Positions 7,118 to 14,682 of a stretch of 64,000 nucleotides of DNA are shown here, one piece after another. Made by a program: the position numbers and the translations under genes. The DNA is from Algoriphagus yeomjeoni (lineage in GTDB: Bacteria; Bacteroidota; Bacteroidia; Cytophagales; Cyclobacteriaceae). The notes under the pieces are model-generated. The model was given only the letters and a program-made list of their open reading frames with translations, was not told where the DNA came from and made no database searches. Position 1 is the first letter of the stretch. Each line of letters opens with the position of its first letter. The DNA lies in assembly GCF_003259505.1 (NCBI RefSeq), contig NZ_QLLK01000006.1, positions 1-64,000 of the forward strand, given 5' to 3'.

Positions 7118-9713
7118 GTGTAAACACTTTCCTCCCAAATGGCCAGATCGTTTTCTGGAGTTTTACTGCAATCCCAGTCGGTTGGAGCAGATTCAAGGTG
7201 ATGCCTATGAGCTTTTTTACATGGACTTGGAAGAAAGAGGATTGGCTTATGCTAGGGTTAGATTTCTTATCCATGTGCTCAGCTTTTTCCGCTGGAGTAA
7301 TATCAAACGCACAAAATCAACTTACCAGACATTTTCACATGGAGCTATGCTAAAGAACTATTTTAAAATCGGATGGAGGAACCTTATTAAGCAAAAGGGA
7401 ACCACTTTTATTTCCGTGTTTGGATTGGCGTGTGCTGTTGGTTGCTGCATGGTGGCATACCTCTTTATAGCTCAAATTTGGTTCAAAGGTCTAAACCAAC
7501 CAAACAAAGATGAGATCTATCAATTGACTTACACTGCCGAAGGAGAAAATGGCTTGGTGACCTATGGAGCTGTTGCAGAACCTATCTCTGAGTTGATTCC
7601 CGAAAAATTGAATCGGGTTCAGAATCATACTCGGGTGCTTCGTGAGTTTCCAATACTGATACACAAAAATGAAAGTTATCAGCAGCGATCAATCTACATA
7701 GATCCAGCTTTTATGGAAATGTTCACCTATCGAATGGACTATGGTTTTGCAGGAGCCTTACGAGATCAAGACCAAGTGATCCTGACTCATGAGCTTTCAG
7801 AGAAGCTTTTTGGGGACATTCACCCAATCGGTCAGGAGCTGGCTTTGGTAGTGGATGGTGAAGAAAAACTCTATAAAGTGGGAGGTGTCTTGGCAGATCT
7901 CAACGATATGGATATGTTCAATTTTGATCTTTTGGTAAATTTTGAGTCGCATCCATATTCTACCCTAGATATTACATTGGAAGAAGAATGGAATTCTGAA
8001 CTCTGGACTTTTATCCAGCTGGAAAAAGGGCAAGATATTTCTGAGTTCAATGCTGGGCTACAAGCTTTGACCAATATTCAAAACCAAATCAATCCTGATA
8101 AACCCTATCTGAATATGGGGCTGGTTGCTTATTCAGACTTAGTTTACAAAGTAGACGAGATTGAAAATGGAGTTCGTGATTTTTTGGGCTTGGGGCCACA
8201 GATCCTACTTGGCTCAATAGGGTTATTTATTCTAATCTTGGCAGTATTTAATTACATCAATATTTCTGTTTTGATGGCCTCAAAGCGATTAAAAGAAATT
8301 GGGGTGAGAAAGGTAATTGGAAGTAGGAGAAGTCAGCTGGTCTTTCAATTTCTGAGTGAAAACTTAATGGTTTGCTTTTTTGCGCTATTTCTGGGCTGCC
8401 TTTTGGCTGGATTCATTTTCCTTCCGGGATTTAATGAAATAGCTTCCAAAAACCTCAAAATTGACCTCTTAAGAGATGCAAATATCTGGGTGTTTTTGGG
8501 AGGAATGTTGCTCTTTATTACCCTCATTTCTGGATTGTATCCAGCGATTTATGTATCCTCTTTTAAGCCGATCAATATTCTGAAAGGCTCTCAAAAAATT
8601 GGTAACAAAAGCATCTTAACAAGCATTTTACTGACTTTCCAATTTACACTTGCGATCATTGGCATAGTTGCTGGAATCGCCTTTGTCCAAACAAATTACA
8701 TCAACGAAAATCGGGACTGGGGCTATTCTAGTGCAGACAAGATTATTGTGAATGTGCCCAACCAAGAGGATTATTTACCTCTCAAAAACAAGCTGTTAGC
8801 GCTGGCAACTGTCAACGAGGTCAGCGGGAGCCAAGATTATGTGGGAAACTGGATCCGTGAAGAAGTTCTGGAGTTCGACGATCAAGAGTACGAAATAAGC
8901 CTCTTGAATGCTGAAGCCAATTATCCGGACATCTTAGATCTAAAGTTGAAGGAGGGTAGGATGTTCAATCCAGAGCTTATTTCTGATACTCAAGAATCTG
9001 TACTAGTCAATCAGACATTTCTGGATAGGTTAGGATTGACGTTTCCTCTAGATGAAAAGATCACCTTGGATAGCGCGAATTATTCTGTGGTAGGCGTAGT
9101 GGAGGATTTTCACACGATATTTTTCCAGGAAGCAATTGATCCAATGGTGATACGAGCTTCGCCAGATACGACATTTAATTACCTGACGCTGTTGATGAGT
9201 TCTGGGACAGCAGAATCTTCTCTGAATGCAGTCAAGAAGATTTGGCACGAAACCATTCCAAAAGGTCTTTTCCAAGGAAAGTTACAAACTGAAGTGTTTG
9301 ACAGGGAATTTTCAGATGTTCAGGGAGTGAGAAATATTCTTTTATTCTCAGCCATTCTAGCGGTTATCCTAGCTGCGCTAGGATTGTTTGGGTTGGTTTC
9401 CCTTAATATGAATTCACATATCAAAGATTACTGCGTCAGAAAGGTCTTTGGGGCCAATTTGAGTGATATTTCTATGAAGTTGTTCAGGAGGTATTTACTT
9501 ATTTGGGGAATAGCGGGAATATTAGGTGGGGCTTTTTCTATTCTGATTATTTCTAGCTTTCTGGATAGTTTTTTTGCTTTTCATTCTGGAGTTGGAGTAT
9601 TTCCTATTGGCAGTGGATTAGTAATTCTTTTGCTGGTAGTGGCAGTTACCGTAGGCTCGCAAATCTGGAAAATATTAAAAGCCAACCCAGCAGTTATTCT
9701 CAAATCTGAGTAA
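7107..9713 (+). CDS. MacB/FtsX-type ABC transporter permease with permease prefix domain 2
   Basis: An 868-residue inner-membrane permease. Residues about 5-80 resemble permease prefix domain 2 (PPKWPDRFLEFYCNP, then DAYELF), which is typical of Bacteroidota permeases paired with PadR. TM1 (about 100-120) is followed by a MacB-like periplasmic domain, three TM helices near 370-480, a second periplasmic domain, and a final FtsX core near 740-860 with LGLFGLVS and IKDYCVRKVFGA. Such proteins transmit force from a cytoplasmic ATPase to periplasmic substrates such as peptides, lipids or drugs. No ATPase gene is adjacent, so it must use one encoded elsewhere. The ATG at 7107 is chosen over the TTG at 7089; it lies within the padR end. 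The prefix presumably lets PadR-controlled expression be coupled, but its role is not known. Confidence 0.9.
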   Translation: MDSKCKHFPPKWPDRFLEFYCNPSRLEQIQGDAYELFYMDLEERGLAYARVRFLIHVLSFFRWSNIKRTKSTYQTFSHGAMLKNYFKIGWRNLIKQKGTTFISVFGLACAVGCCMVAYLFIAQIWFKGLNQPNKDEIYQLTYTAEGENGLVTYGAVAEPISELIPEKLNRVQNHTRVLREFPILIHKNESYQQRSIYIDPAFMEMFTYRMDYGFAGALRDQDQVILTHELSEKLFGDIHPIGQELALVVDGEEKLYKVGGVLADLNDMDMFNFDLLVNFESHPYSTLDITLEEEWNSELWTFIQLEKGQDISEFNAGLQALTNIQNQINPDKPYLNMGLVAYSDLVYKVDEIENGVRDFLGLGPQILLGSIGLFILILAVFNYINISVLMASKRLKEIGVRKVIGSRRSQLVFQFLSENLMVCFFALFLGCLLAGFIFLPGFNEIASKNLKIDLLRDANIWVFLGGMLLFITLISGLYPAIYVSSFKPINILKGSQKIGNKSILTSILLTFQFTLAIIGIVAGIAFVQTNYINENRDWGYSSADKIIVNVPNQEDYLPLKNKLLALATVNEVSGSQDYVGNWIREEVLEFDDQEYEISLLNAEANYPDILDLKLKEGRMFNPELISDTQESVLVNQTFLDRLGLTFPLDEKITLDSANYSVVGVVEDFHTIFFQEAIDPMVIRASPDTTFNYLTLLMSSGTAESSLNAVKKIWHETIPKGLFQGKLQTEVFDREFSDVQGVRNILLFSAILAVILAALGLFGLVSLNMNSHIKDYCVRKVFGANLSDISMKLFRRYLLIWGIAGILGGAFSILIISSFLDSFFAFHSGVGVFPIGSGLVILLLVVAVTVGSQIWKILKANPAVILKSE

Positions 9714-9761
9714 TTCAAAATTCTCTAATCAAAATAGGCTCATTTGGGGTTAGGGGAGAAG

Positions 9762-10115
9762 ATGGAAGTAAATTATTCTATAGAAAATGGAATCTTATCC
9801 TACGTGATAGATGGTGTGATCACCGTTGATGACATGCATGAGGTGCAGGTGGCGAGAGAACAGTTAGCTGGAAATGATTCCATCAAAGTTTTGTCAATCG
9901 TGCCTTCATTTAGAGGATATGAAAACTTTGAAGCTATGAAAAAAGCCATTCAGGGTGATATCCATATGCTTCCTAAGCTTTCTAAATACGCGATGTTAAC
10001 GGACAGCTTTTGGTTACGCTCACTGGTCCTTTTCTTAAACTTGGTAGTGCCAAAAAGTAAGTTGAAAGCATTTCCTTTACGAGATCGCAAATTAGCCGAA
10101 AAATGGCTGGATTAG
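9762..10115 (+). CDS. SpoIIAA-like (STAS/CRAL-TRIO-like) protein
   Basis: A 117-residue cytoplasmic protein resembling the SpoIIAA-like family (PF11964). An N-terminal strand pair (YSIENGILSYVIDGVIT) is followed by a DDMHEVQ helix. The middle has the family phrase for a conserved strand and helix (FRGYENFEAMKKAI), and the later KLSKYAMLTDSFWLR segment is typical. The function is unknown; the fold is like anti-sigma-factor antagonists, but the phosphorylated serine of true SpoIIAA is not evident. The frame can start at TTG 9744, yet the ATG at 9762 follows AGGGGAGAAG and gives the usual length. It lies 48 bp after the FtsX gene and may be read through from it. Confidence 0.75.
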   Translation: MEVNYSIENGILSYVIDGVITVDDMHEVQVAREQLAGNDSIKVLSIVPSFRGYENFEAMKKAIQGDIHMLPKLSKYAMLTDSFWLRSLVLFLNLVVPKSKLKAFPLRDRKLAEKWLD

Positions 10116-10161
10116 CTTTCAGCTTTTCTTGGTCATCCGAGCTAATAATGTAATTGACTTC

Positions 10162-11967
10162 TTAAGTTAGGCTTGTCAATAAAGGCGTACTCAACTGTTC
10201 TATTTCACGTTTGATTTTTGAAAATTGATCAGACATTTTAGCTAACATTGTGGTTGAATCAACCTCTACCTTCTCTATCAAATCCTGATAGTATTCTACT
10301 CCTTGGATCAGGTTGTTTCTGAATTTTTCTAGATAAGCATCTCTCTTCGCGACCTTATCCGTCACTTTGTTTTCAAATTCCTTTTTCAGGAAAGTAACAT
10401 ACAACTGTAGCTCTTTCACTAGGACATGAGGACGCTCAATATCTAATTTGAGGCTTAACTTTCCGTAGATGTGATCCACCATTTCTTTGAGAGTGAAGGT
10501 GCCTTTAAAATAAGCAAGGTTGGGTCCAGGACAGATCGTGACAGCACTGAGATTTCTTCTTGGAGTTTCTCCTACTGCTAAAATAGCCGGAGCACTCAGT
10601 CCTTCACAAAGGCAATCCTTGGCTATCGTTTTATCCATTTCTTCTGACCCAATTTCCCCTGCCTCAAATTGGGTTGATTTGAGAATTTGATACTGTCTAG
10701 AAGCGGTGCAAATCGGTTTTTCGGTGAACTCAGTATTGTTGGAAAGGAACTTCTTGTAGCAGGGACTTCCTGGTCGATTATTTTTAATTCTCTTCAGGCG
10801 CTGCTCTTCACCCGAGGATGTTCGTAGGTTATTGAAAGGAACTCCTAGCGGAGACGCATCGCTTAGAAAGTAGTCCGATTTTTTAGCTTTTAGTAGTCGA
10901 CCCAAGGTGTCATTATTTACAGAAGTTGCTTCGGGAACCAGAAGAAATGGGCTTCCCCAGCCTGTTCCATCCAGCTCATAATACTCCCGTAAGAAGCTAT
11001 CTTCGCTCGCTGTTCCTATTCCGCCTTGGTATGTTATCTTGAAAGTAGGACTTTTTGAAAGTGTGTTTAAATGCTTGATTTCAAGTGATTTTTGGCATGT
11101 TTCGTAAAGTGTTGAAAAAAGCTCTTTTCTATTCCTTTTAAATTCTTCCAGAATCGGCCCAATCAGAAATCCATCTGTAGCAAATGCATGTCCGCCACAG
11201 TTCAGACCAGACTCAATTCTGAATTCTGAAACCCAAAGTCCTTTCTTTGCCAAGAACTTTCCCTGGATCAAAGCTGATCTGTAATCACTCACTTTAAGAA
11301 TAATTCCTTTCGAAATCTCGCCAAATTGATTTGGGAAAAACTCAGAGAATTGTTCTGCATAGCTATACAAAGCAGGATTCATTCCAGCAGAAAAGACCAC
11401 TGATCCATTTGCTTTACTCGTGGCAAAACCTCTTAAAGCGGATAAAGCATCAGAATATTCTCTAGGTAATTCTTTACCTGATTTATCAGAGTTTATCTTG
11501 TCTACTTTGGTCATGATATTGACGTCAACAGCGCCCATGTTTACCAGTGATTTGAATTCTTCTTTTAGATGAAATTTCTCCGAATCAGGACTAGATTTTA
11601 TTTTTTCAAGTAGGCTAGAAATTGGAGATTCAGTAGGGAGAAGGTTCAGATATTTTTGAAATTCTAGGCTTTTTTCCCAATCCCCATGGATCAATTTATT
11701 GAACTGCTCCTCAATGATTGACTGGGTTAAGTCAAGGTAAGCAGTGATGCGCTTTGCACGGTAATCATCTTCCGAATCTGAGATTGGAATGAATTCCCGA
11801 ACATATTTAGTTGAATAAATTTTCCTCATATCTTCCAGCAAGTGATCATCCATGATGGAGACTACACTTGAGATCCCATACTTGGCAACTTTGATCGGAG
11901 TATCTACGGTATATCCTAGTCCCATAACTGGGATATGGAAGCTATGTGCTCTGCTATAATTTTGCAT
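10162..11967 (-). CDS. uncharacterised 601-residue protein, TIM-barrel (NMO/FabK-like) candidate
   Basis: Not recognised as a characterised enzyme. The N-terminus (MGLGYTVDTPIKVAKYGISSVVS) is like the first barrel strand of nitronate monooxygenase or FabK flavoenzymes, in which a substrate is held above FMN. A central GLNCGGHAFATDG (about 255-270) resembles their GGHxG loop. GGIGTASED and GTGWGSPFL (about 330-350) look like phosphate-binding turns. About eight cysteines lie in the second half, including CLCEGL and ICPGPN, so a metal or Fe-S site is possible. Residues 500-600 are helical, probably a coiled coil. It is monocistronic, with a conserved-protein look and standard codon use. Assignment to the NMO-like fold is an inference and needs a structure search. 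Confidence 0.6.
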   Translation of the reverse strand: MQNYSRAHSFHIPVMGLGYTVDTPIKVAKYGISSVVSIMDDHLLEDMRKIYSTKYVREFIPISDSEDDYRAKRITAYLDLTQSIIEEQFNKLIHGDWEKSLEFQKYLNLLPTESPISSLLEKIKSSPDSEKFHLKEEFKSLVNMGAVDVNIMTKVDKINSDKSGKELPREYSDALSALRGFATSKANGSVVFSAGMNPALYSYAEQFSEFFPNQFGEISKGIILKVSDYRSALIQGKFLAKKGLWVSEFRIESGLNCGGHAFATDGFLIGPILEEFKRNRKELFSTLYETCQKSLEIKHLNTLSKSPTFKITYQGGIGTASEDSFLREYYELDGTGWGSPFLLVPEATSVNNDTLGRLLKAKKSDYFLSDASPLGVPFNNLRTSSGEEQRLKRIKNNRPGSPCYKKFLSNNTEFTEKPICTASRQYQILKSTQFEAGEIGSEEMDKTIAKDCLCEGLSAPAILAVGETPRRNLSAVTICPGPNLAYFKGTFTLKEMVDHIYGKLSLKLDIERPHVLVKELQLYVTFLKKEFENKVTDKVAKRDAYLEKFRNNLIQGVEYYQDLIEKVEVDSTTMLAKMSDQFSKIKREIEQLSTPLLTSLT

Positions 11968-12203
11968 TTTTATAGGGTGAGATTTTACTAGATATTGAAG
12001 CAGTAAAACTAGGTTCGTCCGCTTTTCAATCGTCTGTGAGAACTCATTGATTGAAGTGACTTTCGTCAGTTTTTTAGTTAACTGCCACTAACTTTTGGGC
12101 TAAAAATGAGAGTCAGATTTTCACATTATTTTCCCAAAAACCAAAATAATTCTTCTCTTCTGTAGCGTATTCATACAGCTTTCCGTCAGGGTAATAAAGT
12201 AAG
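11968..12203. other. intergenic, nothing definite
   Basis: A divergent intergenic stretch between the 601-residue protein and the small secreted protein. No clear TAnnTTTG box, operator or hairpin could be fixed, although both genes must start transcription here. Confidence 0.4.
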
Positions 12204-12455
12204 ATGAAGACACTTCTAAGGATCTATTTGATTTTGATATTTGCGGGCAGTGCGCTAAACGCGGGCTCCGATAATGACTCGATCGCAAAGAAATCTGGAT
12301 TTATGATAGAAGGGAGTAATTTTACTACAAATTCCATCTATCCTCAGAGCTTAAAAGGAATTGCTGAGTGTATGAACTCAGCAGGAAACGAAGAGTATAT
12401 AAAAATAAAAGAAGCTATGGGGGAGCAGGGTTCAGCGGCTAAATCGGTGAATTAG
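12204..12455 (+). CDS. small exported protein of unknown function
   Basis: An 83-residue protein with a plausible signal peptide (MKTLLRIYLILIFAGSALNA, cleavage near residue 20). The mature chain of about 63 residues is polar, with one cysteine and no recognisable domain. It lies 77 bp before an ECF sigma factor on the same strand and may be co-transcribed with it. That placement suggests an envelope-stress or sensing module, but nothing in the sequence proves it. It could also be a chance reading frame. Confidence 0.5.
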   Translation: MKTLLRIYLILIFAGSALNAGSDNDSIAKKSGFMIEGSNFTTNSIYPQSLKGIAECMNSAGNEEYIKIKEAMGEQGSAAKSVN

Positions 12456-12532
12456 TGATGAGATGAATAGCTAAAAAATGATAATTCCGACTCCACCTTG
12501 GATGTCGTAAACCATAGATTAATAGGTTTGAA

Positions 12533-13081
12533 TTGAAGTGGACTGACCAAGAGCTGATCGAAGGGTGCAAACGACGATCGGCTAAGTACGAAGAGGTATT
12601 CTATAAAAAATACTATGGCTATGTCATGGGTATCAGTCTGTCCTATTCCAAAGAAAAGGCACTGGCCGATGAGATTGCGAATGACTCCTTTTTGAAGTTT
12701 TTCGGGTCGATCAAAAAATTCGACGACTTCCAATCGGTGAAGGCTTGGCTTCGGAGGATTACTGTAAATACGGCCATCGACTATTTTCGGAAGCAGAAGA
12801 AGTTTCAGAATCAATCTGATGTCAGCGAGGAAACTGGGGTGTTTCACGAGGTAAATGCGCTTCAGGATCTCGCCTTTCAGGACATTATCAACCTAATCAA
12901 TCTATTGCAAGAAGATCACAAGATGGTGTTTAATCTCTATGAGATCGAAGGCTATAGTCATAAAGAAATTGGCGAAAAACTAGGCTTGACGGAGAGCTCC
13001 TCCCGAGTCTATCTAGCGCGGGCAAAGTCTGAGCTTCGCAAATTAGTATCAATACACTTGAAAGAATATGAAGGAAGATAA
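12533..13081 (+). CDS. ECF-type RNA polymerase sigma factor
   Basis: A 182-residue sigma-70 family factor. Region 2 spans about 10-75 (MGISLSYSKEKALADEIANDSFLKFF, with the AWLRRITVN helix), and region 4 about 115-175 (HKEIGEKLGLTESSSRVYLARAKSELR), an HTH that reads the -35 element. It replaces the main sigma factor to switch on a small regulon. The start is a TTG at 12533: no ATG fits, the upstream in-frame stop is at 12515, and KWTDQELIEG is the normal beginning of this family. Its end overlaps the next gene by 14 bp, the classic sigma/anti-sigma coupling. It is probably held inactive by the product of that gene. Confidence 0.93.
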   Translation: MKWTDQELIEGCKRRSAKYEEVFYKKYYGYVMGISLSYSKEKALADEIANDSFLKFFGSIKKFDDFQSVKAWLRRITVNTAIDYFRKQKKFQNQSDVSEETGVFHEVNALQDLAFQDIINLINLLQEDHKMVFNLYEIEGYSHKEIGEKLGLTESSSRVYLARAKSELRKLVSIHLKEYEGR

Positions 13082-14483
13082 GCTGGATAAGGAAATCGCT
13101 GCTTCCCTTAAAAAGAAGTTGCTTGAAGCCTCAGCGCCTTACGAATTGGGTGCTTGGGAAGGTTTTCAGAAAATGCGTGCTCAGCGCAGAAGAAGAACTA
13201 TAGCCTATTGGGTGACAGGTATTGCAGCGTCTTTGCTTTTAATTGCTGTAGGGATTAATTCTGTTGATATAACTGGTATTGAAGAATTTAATCCACAAGA
13301 GGTTCAACTTGCAGAAAAGGTGGATTCCACACCAGAAAATGCTTTGGAAAAGCTTTCTTCGAGTGATTCAAATAAAATAAATTCGGATAGAAAAGCGAGT
13401 GTTGAACCGGGGTCAAAAAGAATTGATTCGGATATTGAGGTAAGTGGTAAACCTTCAGATGTAACAGAATCAGAAACTGCCAAAACTGAGATTGTGCCAG
13501 TTGAGACGCTTCCTTCCAAAACCAACAATCTAGCCATTGCTCCTGAGCTCTTAGAAAAGCCTGCGAAAACAGAACAACCTAAAGTTTCGCTGGATATACC
13601 AGTGTTATCAAATGAAAAGGTTATCGCGCAGGTTCCTGAAAAATCTAGTACTACTGTGCTTAACCAAAACTCAATTATAGAAAAGGAGGTAGACAAAAAA
13701 CCGGAAAACTTAAATTCTTTAACTCAGACCATAGCTCCTGAGACTTTAGTATCAGCGGAAGTCCCTGTACCTGGAAAACCTACGGATAAGGAGATTTTTA
13801 TTGCCGAAAGTGAATTTCCGGTTATAGAAAAAGACAAAACATCAGTTGGTCTGGGAATGGGTTTGACTCCAGGTTTTGGAGCCATCCAAAATGATAATCA
13901 GGTTGCGACAGCATCTACCATAGGACTTGGAATGTTGGTTGATGTCAAGCTCCCAGGGAAGCTCACATTAGGCTCTGGATTTGGCTTTAATTACTTTAGT
14001 CAAAATGCTAAGGCAGAGAGTATGGTGATGAATTTTGGTAATTCGTACCCACAGACGGAAAAACTGGAGGTAAGACAGATGCAGGTAGAAATTCCTGTCT
14101 TTGTTAAATATCCAGTGACAAGAAATAATTCTGTTTCCATTCAAGCAGGATTTTCTAACTTTTACTCATTAGAAGGTACTGCTTCTCAGGAATTCACTGT
14201 ACAGAGACAGTCTGCTTTCTATGCGAATGATGCATTGGGGAATTCTTCTGTTACTCTTCGCCAACAGGATGTGGTACAAAGCAATTCTCTTGAATCAAAA
14301 AGCGGCAAATTTTACCCGTTTGCGACCTTGAATTTTGGGGTCAACCTTCGGGTTTTGGAGACTAAAGGAGCCAACTATGTAATCATGCCCTTTTATAATT
14401 ATCAGTTGACTCAAGTTTCAGGCTATGGCGATACCTATGGCTTATTTGGCGCAAGCTTCAAGATGAATTTTGGGGGAAAATAG
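13068..14483 (+). CDS. anti-sigma-like membrane protein fused to an outer-membrane-type beta-barrel
   Basis: A 471-residue protein that overlaps the sigma gene by 14 bp. Residues 1-44 are a charged cytoplasmic head (AWEGFQKMRAQRRRR) typical of short anti-sigma-like proteins. Residues 45-65 are one TM helix. Residues about 70-260 are a disordered linker rich in E, K, S, T and P. Residues about 262-471 consist of alternating amphipathic strands (GLGMGLTPGFG, GSGFGFNYF) ending in SFKMNFGGK, as in OprB/PorT-like outer-membrane barrels. The linker could span the periplasm, so the protein might sense the envelope and hold or release the sigma factor. That topology is inferred. The alternative is a periplasmic lipocalin-like domain at the inner membrane. 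Confidence 0.75.
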   Translation: MKEDKLDKEIAASLKKKLLEASAPYELGAWEGFQKMRAQRRRRTIAYWVTGIAASLLLIAVGINSVDITGIEEFNPQEVQLAEKVDSTPENALEKLSSSDSNKINSDRKASVEPGSKRIDSDIEVSGKPSDVTESETAKTEIVPVETLPSKTNNLAIAPELLEKPAKTEQPKVSLDIPVLSNEKVIAQVPEKSSTTVLNQNSIIEKEVDKKPENLNSLTQTIAPETLVSAEVPVPGKPTDKEIFIAESEFPVIEKDKTSVGLGMGLTPGFGAIQNDNQVATASTIGLGMLVDVKLPGKLTLGSGFGFNYFSQNAKAESMVMNFGNSYPQTEKLEVRQMQVEIPVFVKYPVTRNNSVSIQAGFSNFYSLEGTASQEFTVQRQSAFYANDALGNSSVTLRQQDVVQSNSLESKSGKFYPFATLNFGVNLRVLETKGANYVIMPFYNYQLTQVSGYGDTYGLFGASFKMNFGGK

Positions 14484-14575
14484 TTATGAAAGTTTACAGT
14501 AGACAGTATTTAGTTGGCAGGGAATTTCCTTGTTGGTAGTATAATAACCCTAAATAAAGTGTTAAGTTCTAATTA

Positions 14576-14616
14576 CCCAAAAAAGCCTTTCTGAATTTCA
14601 GAAAGGCTTTTTTGGG
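14576..14616. terminator. bidirectional intrinsic terminator
   Basis: CCCAAAAAAGCCTTTCTGAA and TTTCAGAAAGGCTTTTTTGGG are near-perfect inverted arms that give T runs on both strands. The hairpin sits between the convergent stops at 14483 (plus) and 14683 (minus) and should end both transcripts. Confidence 0.88.
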
Positions 14617-14682
14617 TATGTGTGGAAAGGTTGAGCAGTTGTCCTGTTTTTCCAGAAGCAGGACATAAAAAGATGCAAATTG

